In this document: positions 24,765 through 38,001 of the stretch, piece by piece
Layout: the number at the start of each line of letters is the position of its first letter
How positions within the stretch are numbered: position 1 is the first letter of the stretch
Assembly: GCF_014164785.1 (NCBI RefSeq)
Contig: NZ_JACJFN010000003.1
Span: forward strand, 674,210-738,209
DNA: 64,000 bases
DNA from: Aquipseudomonas guryensis
Lineage (GTDB): Bacteria > Pseudomonadota > Gammaproteobacteria > Pseudomonadales > Pseudomonadaceae
Reading direction: 5' to 3'
Made by a program: the position numbers and the translations under genes
The notes under the pieces: generated by a model
Told to the model about the DNA's origin: nothing
Databases searched by the model: none
What the model saw: only the letters and a program-made list of their open reading frames with translations

Positions 24765-26159
24765 CTAAGCTGAATGCGTAACCGGCGCCTCTTCGAGCTC
24801 CCGCTCGAACAACGCACGATCCAATTGTTGGGTGTCCACTTTGATGTACAGGGCCGCTTCCTCGGCGACAACCACGGCGTCACTCACGCCGGGGATGGCC
24901 AGCAGGCGCCCCACCAGTCCGGTATCGGCCAGGGCCGCGGTACTCAGCGGCCGGCGCAGACTGGTCACGTAAGGCGGCTCGCGCATAGTAGCAGCTATAA
25001 AAACCCAGAAAAGAGCCAGCAGCGCACATCCGACGAACACTGCACCGAGACCGCCGATCTGGTACAGCCAGCCACCGAGGATGCCGCCCAGCGCCGCGCC
25101 GAGGAACTGACTGGTGGAGTACACGCCCATCGCCGTGCCCTTGCCGCCCGCCGGCGAGACCTTGCTGATCAGCGACGGCAGCGACGCCTCAAGCAGGTTG
25201 AAGGCGGTGAAGAACAGGATGATGCCCAGCACCAGCAGGCGCAGGCTGGTGCCGCACAGCCAGAAGAACAGCTCGCAGAGCAGCAGCACCAACACTGCGC
25301 CGGTCAGCACGCGCTTCATCTGGCGCTTCTTCTCGGCGTAGATGATGAACGGCACCATGCCGAAGAAGCCGATCAGCAGCGCACTGAGGTAGACCCACCA
25401 GTGCTCTTCCTTGGCCAGCCCGCCCTGCTCCACCAGCGCCAGCGGCAAGGCGATGAAGCTGGCCATGAGGATGGCGTGGAGGACGAAGATGCCCAGGTCC
25501 AGACGCAGCAGATCGGGGTTGCGCAGGGTCGGCCAAAGCGCCTGCTTGGCCACCCCGGACTCGCGGTGCTGCAGGGTGCTGGAAGCACGCGGGACCATCC
25601 CTGCGACGATCAGGATGCCGAGCAGGGCCATGCCGGCGGTGACCCAGAACAGCCCGGACAGGCCGTAGGCGCGGGTCAGCAGCGGGCCGGTGACCATGGC
25701 CACGGCGAACGACAGACCGATACTCATGCCGATCATGGCCATGGCCTTGGTGCGGTGTTGTTCGCGGGTGAGGTCGGAGAGCAGCGCCATCACCGCCGCA
25801 GAAATCGCCCCCGCGCCCTGCAGCACGCGGCCGGCAATCACCCCCCAGATGGAATCGGCGGTGGCGGCCAGGGCTGCGCCGGCAGCGAAGATCAGCAAGC
25901 CGACGTAGATCACCGGCAGACGGCCGATGCGATCGGAGAGGATGCCGAAGGGAATCTGCAGCAGCGCCTGGGTCAGGCCGTAGGCACCGATGGCCAGGCC
26001 GATCAGCAGCGGCGTGGCACCTTCCAGGTCCATGCCATAGGTGGCCAGCACCGGCAACACCATGAACATGCCCAGCATGCGGAAGGCGAATACCAGGGCC
26101 AGGCCGCTAGCCGCGCGAGTCTCGCCGGCGCTCATGCGCTCGCTGTGCGGATCGTGCAT
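24765..26159 (-). CDS. MFS transporter with C-terminal YAM-like domain
   Basis: The 464-residue inner-membrane protein has twelve predicted helices and the MFS loop motif [12 protein letters not shown] near residue 75. After the last helix, about 75 residues ([24 protein letters not shown]...) form a small ferredoxin-like domain like that of E. coli YajR. The substrate is unknown. A GGGG stretch precedes ATG 26159. It lies between ssb, with which it shares orientation, and the divergent uvrA, the same arrangement remembered for P. aeruginosa PA4232-PA4234. Confidence 0.85.
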   Translation of the reverse strand: MHDPHSERMSAGETRAASGLALVFAFRMLGMFMVLPVLATYGMDLEGATPLLIGLAIGAYGLTQALLQIPFGILSDRIGRLPVIYVGLLIFAAGAALAATADSIWGVIAGRVLQGAGAISAAVMALLSDLTREQHRTKAMAMIGMSIGLSFAVAMVTGPLLTRAYGLSGLFWVTAGMALLGILIVAGMVPRASSTLQHRESGVAKQALWPTLRNPDLLRLDLGIFVLHAILMASFIALPLALVEQGGLAKEEHWWVYLSALLIGFFGMVPFIIYAEKKRQMKRVLTGAVLVLLLCELFFWLCGTSLRLLVLGIILFFTAFNLLEASLPSLISKVSPAGGKGTAMGVYSTSQFLGAALGGILGGWLYQIGGLGAVFVGCALLALFWVFIAATMREPPYVTSLRRPLSTAALADTGLVGRLLAIPGVSDAVVVAEEAALYIKVDTQQLDRALFERELEEAPVTHSA

Positions 26160-26292
26160 CGATAAACCCCATGAAAACGAGGCGGCGATTCTATCAGCCG
26201 CAAGCCGTGCGGCACAGGCGTGACGCTTTGCCGCTAGGTGCTACGGAGCCGTATACTTGGCGGTTTCCAGGCGCCAAACGAGGCTGCTGTTC

Positions 26293-29127
<2,835 letters not shown>

Positions 29128-29141
29128 ACCGGCCGTGCAGC

Positions 29142-29170
29142 AAAAGGCCGGGCATTGCCCGGCCTTTTTT
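29142..29170 (+). terminator. uvrA terminator
   Basis: AAAAGGCCGGGC (29142-29153), loop ATT, GCCCGGCCTTTT (29157-29168) and further T residues, 15 nt after the uvrA stop. Confidence 0.9.
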
Positions 29171-29254
29171 ATGCGTGATATCCGCCGCTTAGCGCAGGTG
29201 CTCGCCAGAACGGCTGCCCGCGAATCACGCCTGCACATGCCTTTTCTGCATACA

Positions 29255-29280
29255 CAAAAAACCGGGCACTAGGCCCGGTT
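29255..29280 (-). terminator. terminator of the alpha operon
   Basis: On the minus strand AACCGGGC-loop-GCCCGGTT is followed by a T run (plus-strand A run 29256-29260). It lies 20 nt after the rplQ stop and faces the uvrA terminator. Confidence 0.85.
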
Positions 29281-29299
29281 CTTCGCAGACCGTTAGGTC

Positions 29300-29686
29300 T
29301 TACTCGGCGTCTACTGCTGCACCAGCGACCGGACGGTCAACCAGTTCAACATAAGCCATCGGAGCATTGTCGCCAGCGCGGAAACCGCACTTGAGGATAC
29401 GCAGGTAACCGCCCTGACGGGTGGCGTAGCGCTTGCCCAGATCGTTGAACAGTTTGCCAACGATAGCTTTCGAACGAGTACGGTCGAAAGCCAGACGACG
29501 GTTAGCAACGCTGTCTTCTTTAGCCAGAGTGATCAGCGGCTCGGCAACGCGGCGCAGTTCTTTGGCTTTCGGCAGAGTAGTTTTGATCAGCTCGTGCTCG
29601 AACAGCGAAACCGCCATGTTCTGGAACATGGCCTTGCGGTGGGCGCTGGTGCGGCTGAGGTGACGGCCACTTTTACGATGACGCAT
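29300..29686 (-). CDS. rplQ: 50S ribosomal protein L17
   Basis: The 128-residue protein starts [21 protein letters not shown], the invariant L17 N-terminus, and binds 23S rRNA near the exit tunnel rim. An acidic, Ala-rich tail ([10 protein letters not shown]) follows the core. It is the last gene of the alpha operon, 43 nt after rpoA and just before the terminator. In P. aeruginosa, bfrA and katA are remembered between this gene and uvrA; here they are absent. Confidence 0.98.
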   Translation of the reverse strand: MRHRKSGRHLSRTSAHRKAMFQNMAVSLFEHELIKTTLPKAKELRRVAEPLITLAKEDSVANRRLAFDRTRSKAIVGKLFNDLGKRYATRQGGYLRILKCGFRAGDNAPMAYVELVDRPVAGAAVDAE

Positions 29687-29729
29687 GGTTCAATTCCTTA
29701 CCAAACTTCAAGTTCGGTGATCGTGACGA

Positions 29730-30731
29730 TCAGGCAGTCGCCTTATCGTCTTTTTTCAGGCTTGCCGGCGGCCAGTTGTCGAGACGCATGCCGAGGGACA
29801 GGCCACGGGAGGCCAGTACGTCCTTAATCTCGGTGAGCGACTTCTTGCCCAGGTTCGGAGTTTTCAACAGCTCTACTTCGGTACGCTGGATCAGGTCGCC
29901 GATGTAGTAAATGTTCTCCGCCTTGAGGCAGTTGGCCGAACGAACGGTCAGTTCAAGGTCGTCAACCGGACGCAGCAGGATCGGATCGATCTCGTCTTCC
30001 TGCTCAACCACGACCGGCTCGCTGTCACCTTTGAGGTCGACGAACGCGGCCAGCTGCTGTTGCAGGATGGTCGCAGCACGACGGATAGCCTCTTCCGGAT
30101 CCAGAGTACCGTTGGTTTCCAGGTCAATGACCAGTTTATCCAGGTTGGTACGCTGCTCGACGCGGGCGTTTTCAACCACGTAAGCCACACGACGGACCGG
30201 GCTGAACGAGGAGTCCAGCTGCAGACGGCCGATGCTACGGCTTTCGTCTTCATCGCTCTGACGCGAATCAGCCGGCTCGTAGCCACGGCCACGACGCACG
30301 GTGAGACGCATGTTCAGAGCACCGTTGTCCGCCAGGTTGGCGATAACGTGATCGCCGTTGACGATCTCGACATCGTGATCCAGCTGAATATCGGCAGCAG
30401 TGACCACACCCGAGCCCTTTTTGGCCAGAGTCAGGGTGACTTCGTCACGACCGTGCAGCTTGATAGCCAAACCTTTCAGGTTCAGGAGGATCTCAATGAC
30501 ATCTTCCTGAACACCTTCGATGGCGCTGTACTCGTGGAGTACACCGTCAATCTCGGCCTCGACTACTGCACAGCCAGGCATGGAGGACAACAGGATGCGA
30601 CGCAGCGCGTTGCCCAGGGTGTGGCCAAAGCCACGCTCGAGAGGCTCGAGAGTGATCTTGGCGCGGGTCGAACTGACCACCTGAACGTCGATATGACGGG
30701 GGGTCAGGAACTCATTTACCGAAATCTGCAT
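29730..30731 (-). CDS. rpoA: RNA polymerase alpha subunit
   Basis: The 333-residue protein nucleates RNA polymerase assembly. The N-terminal dimerisation domain covers about 1-230 ([20 protein letters not shown] is the conserved interface helix). An acidic linker follows, then the C-terminal domain ([23 protein letters not shown] ... [17 protein letters not shown]) that contacts UP-element DNA and activators. It lies 22 nt after rpsD in the alpha operon. Confidence 0.98.
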   Translation of the reverse strand: MQISVNEFLTPRHIDVQVVSSTRAKITLEPLERGFGHTLGNALRRILLSSMPGCAVVEAEIDGVLHEYSAIEGVQEDVIEILLNLKGLAIKLHGRDEVTLTLAKKGSGVVTAADIQLDHDVEIVNGDHVIANLADNGALNMRLTVRRGRGYEPADSRQSDEDESRSIGRLQLDSSFSPVRRVAYVVENARVEQRTNLDKLVIDLETNGTLDPEEAIRRAATILQQQLAAFVDLKGDSEPVVVEQEDEIDPILLRPVDDLELTVRSANCLKAENIYYIGDLIQRTEVELLKTPNLGKKSLTEIKDVLASRGLSLGMRLDNWPPASLKKDDKATA

Positions 30732-30753
30732 GGATGCACCTATTTTCTAGCCC

Positions 30754-31374
30754 TTACTTGGAGTAGAGCTCGACAATCAGGCTTTCGTTGATGTCGGCGG
30801 ACAGATCACTGCGAGCCGGAACGCTTTTGAACACGCCCGATTTCTTCTCAGTGTCTACGTCTACCCACTCAACGCGACCGCGCTGGGCGCAAAGCTCGAG
30901 AGCTTGCACGATGCGCAGCTGGTTCTTCGCCTTTTCGCGAACTGCCACGACGTCACCAGCTTTAACCTGGTAGGACGGGACGTTCACGGTCGAACCGTTC
31001 ACGGTGATCGCTTTGTGCGATACCAGCTGACGGGATTCGGCACGGGTAGCACCAAAGCCCATACGGTAAATCACGTTATCCAGACGGCACTCCAGCAGTT
31101 GCAGGAGGTTTTCGCCGGTAGCGCCTTTACGGCTGGCAGCCAGTTTGTAGTAGCTGCTGAACTGACGCTCGAGCACACCGTAGATACGGCGAACTTTCTG
31201 CTTCTCACGCAGCTGGGTACCGTAGTCGGACTGACGACCACGGCGAGCGCCGTGCTGGCCAGGAGCCGATTCGATGTTGCATTTCGATTCAAGCGCGCGC
31301 ACACCACTCTTCAGGAAGAGATCAGTGCCTTCACGACGAGACAGTTTGCATTTGGGACCAATGTAACGAGCCAT
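30754..31374 (-). CDS. rpsD: 30S ribosomal protein S4
   Basis: The 206-residue protein binds early to the 5' domain of 16S rRNA. It starts [19 protein letters not shown] and carries the S4 RNA-binding fold around [32 protein letters not shown]. In E. coli S4 represses the alpha operon by binding its leader; the rpsM leader here is short and structured, so similar control is possible. It sits 16 nt after rpsK. Confidence 0.98.
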   Translation of the reverse strand: MARYIGPKCKLSRREGTDLFLKSGVRALESKCNIESAPGQHGARRGRQSDYGTQLREKQKVRRIYGVLERQFSSYYKLAASRKGATGENLLQLLECRLDNVIYRMGFGATRAESRQLVSHKAITVNGSTVNVPSYQVKAGDVVAVREKAKNQLRIVQALELCAQRGRVEWVDVDTEKKSGVFKSVPARSDLSADINESLIVELYSK

Positions 31375-31390
31375 TCTTCACTGTCTCCTA

Positions 31391-31780
31391 TTACACGCGA
31401 CGCTTCTTCGGCGGACGGCACCCGTTATGCGGGATTGGCGTCACGTCGGTGATGCTGGCGATTTTGTAGCCACAGCCGTTCAATGCACGGACAGCGGATT
31501 CGCGACCTGGACCTGGACCCTTGACGTTGACGTCGAGGTTTTTCAGGCCGTATTCCAGGGCTGCTTGACCAGCACGCTCAGCAGCCACCTGGGCAGCGAA
31601 CGGAGTGGATTTACGAGAGCCGCGGAAACCGGAACCACCGGAGGTAGCCCAGGACAGGGCGTTACCTTGACGGTCGGTAATGGTCACGATGGTGTTGTTG
31701 AAAGACGCGTGAATGTGGGCGATCCCATCAACCACTGTCTTTTTGACTTTCTTACGAGTACGAGCAGCAGGCTTAGCCAT
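31391..31780 (-). CDS. rpsK: 30S ribosomal protein S11
   Basis: The 129-residue protein forms part of the 30S platform near the mRNA E site. Diagnostic segments are [34 protein letters not shown] and the basic end [11 protein letters not shown]. It follows rpsM by 30 nt. Confidence 0.98.
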   Translation of the reverse strand: MAKPAARTRKKVKKTVVDGIAHIHASFNNTIVTITDRQGNALSWATSGGSGFRGSRKSTPFAAQVAAERAGQAALEYGLKNLDVNVKGPGPGRESAVRALNGCGYKIASITDVTPIPHNGCRPPKKRRV

Positions 31781-31810
31781 GACTTATTTCCTGTCGATTC
31801 GCGGGCGCAA

Positions 31811-32167
31811 TTACTTGCGGATCGGCTTACGCGGGCCCTTACGGGTACGCGCGTTGGTCTTGGTGCGCTGACCGCGGACCGGAAGGCCACGGCGATGGCG
31901 CAGACCGCGGTAGCAGCCCAGGTCCATCAGACGCTTGATTTTCATGTTGATTTCGCGGCGCAGGTCACCTTCAGTGGTGAACTTGGCGACTTCGCCACGC
32001 AGCTGCTCGATCTGCTCGTCAGAGAGATCTTTGATCTTTACCGCCGGGTTGACACCGGTCACTGCACAGATTTTCTGAGCAGTAGTCCGACCAACACCGT
32101 AGATGTAGGTCAGCGAGATAACAGTGTGCTTGTTATCCGGAATGTTGACGCCTGCAATACGGGCCAT
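31811..32167 (-). CDS. rpsM: 30S ribosomal protein S13
   Basis: The 118-residue head protein contacts P-site tRNA and 50S bridges. It begins [19 protein letters not shown] and ends with the basic tail [18 protein letters not shown]. It is the first gene of the alpha operon: its own promoter lies at 32227-32255 and its leader is about 50 nt with complementary CGCCC and GGGCG segments. Confidence 0.98.
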   Translation of the reverse strand: MARIAGVNIPDNKHTVISLTYIYGVGRTTAQKICAVTGVNPAVKIKDLSDEQIEQLRGEVAKFTTEGDLRREINMKIKRLMDLGCYRGLRHRRGLPVRGQRTKTNARTRKGPRKPIRK

Positions 32168-32226
32168 TCAGTGGAACTCCAATTGACAGCTACCCACGCC
32201 CTGGAAGCCAAGAAATAGGGCGCGCG

Positions 32227-32255
32227 ATATTAGCGCTGTAATAACAAAGAATCAA
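32227..32255 (-). promoter_or_regulatory. alpha operon promoter (rpsM)
   Basis: On the minus strand TTGATT (32255-32250), a 17-nt spacer and TAATAT (32232-32227) lie directly after the rpmJ hairpin. Transcription would start near 32220, leaving a leader of about 50 nt before rpsM. Confidence 0.65.
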
Positions 32256-32279
32256 CCCGGCAGCGCACTAGCTGCCGGG
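32256..32279 (-). terminator. hairpin after rpmJ
   Basis: CCCGGCAGC (32256-32264) and GCTGCCGGG (32271-32279) form a 9-bp stem with a 6-nt loop. On the minus strand it is followed by TTGATTCTTTG, a broken T tract that is also the rpsM -35 element, so termination is probably partial. Confidence 0.55.
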
Positions 32280-32300
32280 CTCATTACGCGTAAATCACAC

Positions 32301-32417
32301 TCAGCCTTGGCGCTGCTTGTGACGCGGCTCCGCGCTGCAGATCACGCGAACAACACCTTCGCGGCGGATGATCTTGCAGTTACGGCACAGCTTCTTGACC
32401 GATGCACGAACTTTCAT
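32301..32417 (-). CDS. rpmJ: 50S ribosomal protein L36
   Basis: The 38-residue protein [20 protein letters not shown]... has the full zinc ribbon Cys11, Cys14, Cys27 and His32, so it is the zinc-dependent (C+) form. It lies 31 nt after secY and ends the spc operon before a hairpin. Confidence 0.97.
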
Positions 32418-32448
32418 CAGTAACTCCTAGAACCTTACGGACGCGATG

Positions 32449-33777
32449 TCAGCGGAGCATTCCGCCGCCATAACCCTTCAGGTTGGCTTTCTTCATCAGG
32501 GATTCGTACTGGTGCGAAACGAGGTGAGATTGCACTTGAGACATAAAGTCCATCACAACCACGACCACGATCAGCAACGAGGTCCCGCCAAGGTAGAACG
32601 GTACGTTGGCTGCAACCACCAGAAACTGGGGCAGCAGGCAAACAGCCGTCATGTACAGAGCACCGAACATGGTCAAGCGGGTCAGCACACCATCGATATA
32701 GCGTGCAGATTGCTCACCCGGACGGATACCCGGAATAAAGGCACCGGACTTCTTCAGGTTTTCCGCTACGTCTTTCGGGTTGAACATCAGCGCCGTATAG
32801 AAGAAGCAGAAGAAAATGATCCCTGCACTAAACAGCAGAATGTTCAACGGCTGACCGGGAGCGATCGCCTGCGAAATATCCTGCAGCCAGCCCAGACCTT
32901 CGGACTGACCAAACCAGGAACCCAGCGAAGCCGGGAACAGCAGGATACTGCTGGCAAAAATGGCCGGGATAACGCCCGCCATGTTCACCTTCAGGGGCAG
33001 GTGGCTGGTCTGCGCAGCGAAGACCTTGCGGCCCTGCTGACGCTTGGCGTAGTGCACCGCAATGCGACGCTGACCACGCTCAATGAACACCACGAAACCG
33101 ATGATCGCTACCGCCAACAGACCGATGGCAATCAGGGCAAAGATATTGATATCGCCCTGACGAGCAGACTCGAAAGACTGCCCGATTGCCGACGGCAAGC
33201 CGGCCACGATGCCAGCAAAAATCAGCATCGAGATACCGTTGCCGACACCGCGCTCGGTGATTTGCTCGCCCAGCCACATCATGAACATGGCGCCCGACAC
33301 AAAGGTCGTCACCGCCACGAAGTGGAAGCCGAAATCAGTCGAAAACGCTACACCCTGGCTCGCCAGGCCGACGGACATGCCGACAGCCTGAACGATGGCC
33401 AGGATCAAAGTGCCGTAGCGGGTGTACTGGCTGATCTTGCGACGGCCAGCTTCCCCTTCCTTCTTCAACTGCTCCAGCTGCGGGCTGACAACGGTCATCA
33501 GCTGCATGATGATCGATGCCGAAATGTACGGCATGATCCCCAGTGCAAAGATGCTCATCCGCTCCAGCGCGCCGCCGGAAAACATGTTGAACAGGCTAAG
33601 AATGGTCCCCTCATTCTGTCGAAACAGTTCGGCCAGCCGGTCAGGGTTTATTCCGGGCACCGGAATGTGCGCACCGATCCGATAGACGATGATCGCCAGG
33701 AACAGAAAACGCAGCCGAGCCCACAGCTCGGACAACCCGCCATTGCTGAGCGCTGAGAGAGCACCTTGCTTAGCCAT
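32449..33777 (-). CDS. secY: SecY, protein translocase channel subunit
   Basis: The 442-residue inner-membrane protein has ten predicted helices and forms the SecYEG pore. Typical segments are [14 protein letters not shown] before the plug region, [17 protein letters not shown], and the cytoplasmic loop [22 protein letters not shown] that binds ribosomes and SecA. Its start abuts the rplO stop with no gap, so expression is coupled to the spc operon. Confidence 0.98.
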   Translation of the reverse strand: MAKQGALSALSNGGLSELWARLRFLFLAIIVYRIGAHIPVPGINPDRLAELFRQNEGTILSLFNMFSGGALERMSIFALGIMPYISASIIMQLMTVVSPQLEQLKKEGEAGRRKISQYTRYGTLILAIVQAVGMSVGLASQGVAFSTDFGFHFVAVTTFVSGAMFMMWLGEQITERGVGNGISMLIFAGIVAGLPSAIGQSFESARQGDINIFALIAIGLLAVAIIGFVVFIERGQRRIAVHYAKRQQGRKVFAAQTSHLPLKVNMAGVIPAIFASSILLFPASLGSWFGQSEGLGWLQDISQAIAPGQPLNILLFSAGIIFFCFFYTALMFNPKDVAENLKKSGAFIPGIRPGEQSARYIDGVLTRLTMFGALYMTAVCLLPQFLVVAANVPFYLGGTSLLIVVVVVMDFMSQVQSHLVSHQYESLMKKANLKGYGGGMLR

Positions 33778-34212
33778 TTAGTCCTCGAACTTGCCGCCAG
33801 CTGCTTCGATAGCCGCACGCGCACCTTTGGTGGCAGCGATACCTTTCAGGGTAACCGCACGAGTAACCTCGCCGGACAGCATGACTTTCACACGCCGTAC
33901 GTTTTGGTTAATCAGGTTGGCATCCTTCAGCGACTGCACGGTAACGACGTCGCCTTCCACCTTGGCCAGCTCGGAGGTACGCACTTCGGCGCGATCCATG
34001 GCTTTCAGGGAAACGAAGCCGAACTTCGGCAGACGACGGTGCAACGGCTGTTGACCACCCTCGAAGCCCGGAGCGATGGTGCCACCGGAGCGGGAGGTTT
34101 GACCTTTGTGGCCGCGGCCACCGGTCTTGCCCAAACCACTACCGATACCACGACCCGGACGATGCTTCTCGCGACGGGAACCCGGCGCAGGACTCAGATC
34201 ATTGAGTTTCAT
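33778..34212 (-). CDS. rplO: 50S ribosomal protein L15
   Basis: The 144-residue protein assembles late at the centre of the 50S subunit. The Gly-rich basic extension [23 protein letters not shown] and the later [15 protein letters not shown] identify it. It starts 3 nt after rpmD, and its stop abuts the secY start. Confidence 0.98.
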   Translation of the reverse strand: MKLNDLSPAPGSRREKHRPGRGIGSGLGKTGGRGHKGQTSRSGGTIAPGFEGGQQPLHRRLPKFGFVSLKAMDRAEVRTSELAKVEGDVVTVQSLKDANLINQNVRRVKVMLSGEVTRAVTLKGIAATKGARAAIEAAGGKFED

Positions 34213-34215
34213 CGA

Positions 34216-34392
34216 TTAACCCTCGACGCGCAGCATGTAGTAAGCCTTGTTGATCATCCCGCGATTCTCGGGAGTATCCTGGACTTCTACAGTGTGACCG
34301 ATGCGACGCAGACCCAGACCCTTAACGCACAGTTTGTGGTTAGGGATACGGCCGGTCATGCTCTTGATCAGCGTAACTTTGACGGTAGCCAT
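34216..34392 (-). CDS. rpmD: 50S ribosomal protein L30
   Basis: The 58-residue protein [20 protein letters not shown]... has the L30 ferredoxin-like fold with [22 protein letters not shown]. It lies 2 nt after rpsE and 3 nt before rplO. Confidence 0.97.
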
Positions 34393-34394
34393 GA

Positions 34395-34922
34395 TCAGCG
34401 GATCTCCTCAACACTCTTGCCACGCTTGGCAGCGATGGACTGAGGGGACTGCATGGCCTTCAGACCCTTGAAGGTGGCATGAACCACGTTCACCGGGTTA
34501 GTCGAGCCGTAGCACTTGGCCAGAACGTTCTGCACGCCAGCCACTTCCAGCACAGCACGCATGGCGCCGCCAGCGATGATGCCGGTACCTTCGGAAGCCG
34601 GCTGCATGAACACGTGGGACGCGCCATGAACTGCCTTCATCGGGTATTGCAGAGTGGTGCCGTTCAGGTCGACCTGAATCATGTTGCGACGTGCAGCTTC
34701 CATCGCCTTCTGGATGGCAGCAGGTACTTCGCGAGACTTGCCACGACCGAAGCCAACACGACCATTGCCATCACCTACCACGGTCAACGCGGTGAAAGTG
34801 AAGATACGGCCGCCTTTGACGGTCTTGGCAACGCGGTTAACCTGCACCAGTTTCTCGGTGTAGCCATCGCTCTGGGCATCGTCACGGTTACCGCGATCGC
34901 GCTTTTGCTCGTTATTTGCCAT
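34395..34922 (-). CDS. rpsE: 30S ribosomal protein S5
   Basis: The 175-residue protein shapes decoding accuracy and the spectinomycin site. [20 protein letters not shown] and [20 protein letters not shown] are conserved; no change is seen in the VKGGR loop linked to spectinomycin resistance. A charged N-terminal segment ([19 protein letters not shown]) makes it slightly longer than the E. coli protein. It follows rplR by 3 nt. Confidence 0.98.
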
Positions 34923-34925
34923 AAC

Positions 34926-35276
34926 TTAGAACTCCAGCCCGCCTTCACGAGCAGCATCAGCCAGTGCTTTCACACGGCCGTGGTACTTGAAGCCAGAACG
35001 ATCGAACGCAACCTGGGTAACGCCAGCGGCTTTCGCACGCTCAGCGACCAGTTGGCCAACCTTTTTGGCCGCGTCGACGTTGCCAGTGGCGCCGTCACGC
35101 AGTTCTTTGTCCAGAGTCGAGGCGGTAGCCAGGACCTTGGCGCCGTCGGCCGAAATGACCTGGGCGTAGATATGCTGGGAAGAGCGATACACGCAAAGGC
35201 GTACGGTTTCCAGCTCGCGCATTTTCAGGCGTGCCTTGCGAGCACGGCGCAGACGAGTTTCTTTCTTTACGCTCAT
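34926..35276 (-). CDS. rplR: 50S ribosomal protein L18
   Basis: The 116-residue protein binds 5S rRNA with L5 and L25. The basic start [18 protein letters not shown] and end [21 protein letters not shown] are diagnostic. It lies 10 nt after rplF. Confidence 0.98.
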   Translation of the reverse strand: MSVKKETRLRRARKARLKMRELETVRLCVYRSSQHIYAQVISADGAKVLATASTLDKELRDGATGNVDAAKKVGQLVAERAKAAGVTQVAFDRSGFKYHGRVKALADAAREGGLEF

Positions 35277-35286
35277 TTGCTATGCC

Positions 35287-35820
35287 CTACTTCTTCTTAG
35301 CTTCTTTACGACGGACGACTTCGTCGGCGTAACGCACACCTTTGCCTTTGTACGGCTCTGGCGGACGGAAGTCGCGAATCTCGGCAGCCACCTGACCAAC
35401 CATTTGCTTGTCGATACCCTTGATCAGGATATCGGTCTGGCTCGGGGTTTCAGCGGTGATGCCTTCCGGCAGTTGGTAGTCCACCGGGTGCGAGAAGCCA
35501 AGAGCAAGGTTCAGCACCTGGCCTTTAGCCTGGGCTTTGTAGCCCACGCCAACCAGTTGCAGCTTGCGCTCAAAGCCTTGGCTGACGCCAATGACCATGT
35601 TGTTGACCAACGCACGGGTGGTACCGGCCATGGCACGATTCTGCTGATCGCCATTACGCGCAGCAAAACGCAGCTCACCAGATTCCTGGATCACTTCCAC
35701 GGACGAATGTACATTCAGCTCCAGAGTGCCCTTGGCACCCTTAACCGAAAGCTTCTGGCCAGCGAGATTAATCTCGACACCTGCCGGTAGCTTGACGGGG
35801 TTCTTAGCAACGCGAGACAT
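35287..35820 (-). CDS. rplF: 50S ribosomal protein L6
   Basis: The 177-residue two-domain protein sits near the factor-binding stalk base. [17 protein letters not shown], the repeat junction [21 protein letters not shown] and the end [19 protein letters not shown] identify it. It follows rpsH by 12 nt. Confidence 0.98.
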   Translation of the reverse strand: MSRVAKNPVKLPAGVEINLAGQKLSVKGAKGTLELNVHSSVEVIQESGELRFAARNGDQQNRAMAGTTRALVNNMVIGVSQGFERKLQLVGVGYKAQAKGQVLNLALGFSHPVDYQLPEGITAETPSQTDILIKGIDKQMVGQVAAEIRDFRPPEPYKGKGVRYADEVVRRKEAKKK

Positions 35821-35832
35821 GCTTATCCCCCC

Positions 35833-36225
35833 TTAGAACACAGTGCAAAGCACTTCGCCGCCGACACCGGCAGCGCGCGCAGCGCGATCCGTCATCACAC
35901 CCTTGTTGGTGGAGACGATGGATACACCGAGACCGCCGCGAACTTTCGGCAGCTGGTCGACGGGCTTGTACTGACGCAGACCAGGGCGGCTGACGCGTTT
36001 TACTTCTTCAATGACCGGACGGCCCTCGAAGTACTTCAGCTCGATGGACAGCTGCGGTTTTACGTCGCTGCTGATCTGATAACCCGCAATATAACCTTCG
36101 TTCTTCAGAACCTGGGCTACAGCCACCTTCAGCTTGGAAGACGGCATGCTTACGACGGACTTTTCAGCCATCTGGGCATTACGGATACGAGTTAGCATGT
36201 CCGCTAACGGGTCCTGCATACTCAT
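35833..36225 (-). CDS. rpsH: 30S ribosomal protein S8
   Basis: The 130-residue protein binds the central domain of 16S rRNA and, in E. coli, represses the spc operon. [16 protein letters not shown] and [22 protein letters not shown] are conserved. AGGAG lies 10 nt before ATG 36225; a second ATG is at 36219. Unlike its close-packed neighbours it is preceded by a 179-nt gap with two hairpins and a promoter, so it appears to head its own unit. Confidence 0.98.
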   Translation of the reverse strand: MSMQDPLADMLTRIRNAQMAEKSVVSMPSSKLKVAVAQVLKNEGYIAGYQISSDVKPQLSIELKYFEGRPVIEEVKRVSRPGLRQYKPVDQLPKVRGGLGVSIVSTNKGVMTDRAARAAGVGGEVLCTVF

Positions 36226-36314
36226 GGGCTAGATGCTCCTAAACAAAAAGAACAGCCTTACGGCTGGAACCATCCTGAACCGGCGCACAGAATGCAGGCT
36301 CAGGAGAGCCGGAC

Positions 36315-36343
36315 ATTCTAGAGACCGATCAAAAATGAATCAA
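36315..36343 (-). promoter_or_regulatory. internal spc promoter in front of rpsH
   Basis: On the minus strand TTGATT (36343-36338), a 17-nt spacer and TAGAAT (36320-36315). The -35 hexamer is part of the descending arm of the terminator stem at 36336-36365. Initiation near 36308 would give a leader of about 80 nt that holds a CAGCC/GGCTG hairpin. Confidence 0.7.
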
Positions 36344-36396
36344 GCCCCAAAAGGGGCTTGATTCATAGAAAGACAAAGCCGGCACTAGGCCGGCTT
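36331..36396 (-). terminator. tandem hairpins after rpsN
   Basis: First, AAGCCGGC (36376-36383) pairs with GCCGGCTT (36389-36396). Second, TGAATCAAGCCCC (36336-36348) pairs perfectly with 36353-36365 across a 4-nt loop, and on the minus strand is followed by TTTTT (36335-36331). The second is a textbook intrinsic terminator placed inside the usual spc operon. Confidence 0.8.
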
Positions 36397-36404
36397 CGTT
36401 TTTA

Positions 36405-36710
36405 TTACCAGCTGGCCTTGACCAGACCCGGTACATCACCACGCATGGCAGCTTCACGCAGCTTGATACGGCCGAGGCCGAACTTGCGGTAAACGCCGTG
36501 CGGACGGCCGGTGATGCGGCAACGGTTACGCAGGCGGCTGGCGCTGGCGTCACGCGGTTGCTTTTGCAGGGCGACCTGGGCTTCCCAACGCTGCTCCGGA
36601 GTGGAGTTAGGGTTGGCGATGACAGCTTTCAGCTCGGCACGCTTCTTGGCGTACTTGGCTACCGTTTGCTGACGCTTCAGCTCACGGTTTTTCATGCTCA
36701 TTTTGGCCAT
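36405..36710 (-). CDS. rpsN: 30S ribosomal protein S14
   Basis: The 101-residue protein of the 30S head starts [14 protein letters not shown] and ends [18 protein letters not shown]. It lacks CxxC pairs, so it is the zinc-free (C-) form. ATG 36710 gives the family start; the frame is open to 36752. It lies 13 nt after rplE and is followed by the terminator pair. Confidence 0.98.
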   Translation of the reverse strand: MAKMSMKNRELKRQQTVAKYAKKRAELKAVIANPNSTPEQRWEAQVALQKQPRDASASRLRNRCRITGRPHGVYRKFGLGRIKLREAAMRGDVPGLVKASW

Positions 36711-36723
36711 GATCCAACTCCAA

Positions 36724-37263
36724 TCAGTTGCGGAACGGGAACTTGAATGCACGCAGCAGAGCGCGGCCTTCGTCGTCCGTACGGGCAGTGGTGGTCAGGG
36801 TAATGTCCAGACCACGCAGCGCATCGATCTTGTCGTAATCGATTTCCGGGAAAATGATCTGCTCTTTGACACCCATGCTGTAGTTGCCACGGCCGTCGAA
36901 GGACTTGGCATTCAGGCCGCGGAAGTCACGCACGCGCGGCAGGGAGATCGCGAGCAGGCGATCCAGGAATTCGTACATACGATCGCGACGCAGGGTCACC
37001 TTGACGCCGATCGGCCAGCCCTCGCGAACCTTGAAGCCTGCAATGGACTTGCGGGCATAGGTCACGACGGCTTTTTGACCGGTGATCTTTTCCAGGTCAG
37101 CAACAGCGTGCTCGATGACTTTCTTGTCGCCGATCGCTTCGCCGATACCCATGTTCAGGGTGATCTTGGTAACGCGCGGAACTTCCATCACGTTGCCCAG
37201 CTTCAGTTCTTCCTTCAGCTTGGGAGCGATTTCCTTCCGGTAAATCTCTTTCAGTCGTGCCAT
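36724..37263 (-). CDS. rplE: 50S ribosomal protein L5
   Basis: The 179-residue protein binds 5S rRNA and the P-site tRNA elbow. [32 protein letters not shown] and the end [23 protein letters not shown] are diagnostic. It lies 19 nt after rplX. Confidence 0.98.
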   Translation of the reverse strand: MARLKEIYRKEIAPKLKEELKLGNVMEVPRVTKITLNMGIGEAIGDKKVIEHAVADLEKITGQKAVVTYARKSIAGFKVREGWPIGVKVTLRRDRMYEFLDRLLAISLPRVRDFRGLNAKSFDGRGNYSMGVKEQIIFPEIDYDKIDALRGLDITLTTTARTDDEGRALLRAFKFPFRN

Positions 37264-37282
37264 GGTGTTCTACCTATGATTC

Positions 37283-37597
37283 TCAAGCGCCAACCGGCTT
37301 TTGGGTGGACTTGAAGACACGAATTTTCTTACCGTCTTCAACTTTGAAGCCAACGCGGTCAGCCTTGTTGGTTTCATTGTTGAAAATGGCGACGTTAGAG
37401 ACGTGCAGAGGCGCCTCTTTCTCGACGATACCGCCTTGAGCACCCAGCATCGGGTTCGGCTTGGTATGGCGCTTCACCAGGTTGATCCCACCAACGACCA
37501 GACGGTCGTCAGCGAGAACCTTGAGCACCTTGCCACGCTTACCTTTGTCTTTGCCGGCGATCACGATGATCTCGTCATCACGACGAATCTTTTGCAT
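37283..37597 (-). CDS. rplX: 50S ribosomal protein L24
   Basis: The 104-residue KOW-domain protein initiates 50S assembly. [22 protein letters not shown] is the KOW motif and [14 protein letters not shown] follows. It lies 12 nt after rplN. Confidence 0.98.
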   Translation of the reverse strand: MQKIRRDDEIIVIAGKDKGKRGKVLKVLADDRLVVGGINLVKRHTKPNPMLGAQGGIVEKEAPLHVSNVAIFNNETNKADRVGFKVEDGKKIRVFKSTQKPVGA

Positions 37598-37609
37598 GAC
37601 GGCTTCTCC

Positions 37610-37978
37610 TTACAGCACTTCGGGGGCGAGCGAGACGATCTTCATGAACTTCTCAGAACGAAGTTCACGAGTCACTGGCCCGAAGATACGGGTGCCGATC
37701 GGCTCTTGCTTGTTGTTCAGCAGAACAGCAGCGTTGCCATCAAAGCGGATGATCGAGCCATCAGGACGACGAACGCCGTGACGGGTGCGGACCACAACAG
37801 CGGTCATCACCTGGCCTTTCTTCACTTTACCGCGCGGAATTGCTTCCTTGACGGTGACCTTGATGATGTCGCCGATACCGGCGTAACGACGGTGCGAACC
37901 ACCAAGGACCTTGATGCACATAACGCGACGAGCACCGCTGTTGTCAGCGACGTCGAGCATGGATTGAGTCTGAATCAT
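37610..37978 (-). CDS. rplN: 50S ribosomal protein L14
   Basis: The 122-residue protein [21 protein letters not shown]... is at the subunit interface. Its length matches the family, and ATG 37978 is the standard start; the frame stays open upstream into the gap. It lies 23 nt after rpsQ. Confidence 0.98.
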   Translation of the reverse strand: MIQTQSMLDVADNSGARRVMCIKVLGGSHRRYAGIGDIIKVTVKEAIPRGKVKKGQVMTAVVVRTRHGVRRPDGSIIRFDGNAAVLLNNKQEPIGTRIFGPVTRELRSEKFMKIVSLAPEVL

Positions 37979-38001
37979 ATAATTTCTCCGACCCCTAGTC
38001 C

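Noticed and set aside
26160..26292. LexA box between uvrA and the MFS-ssb unit
   Set aside because: No CTG-N10-CAG sequence with the expected AT-rich centre was found in the gap.
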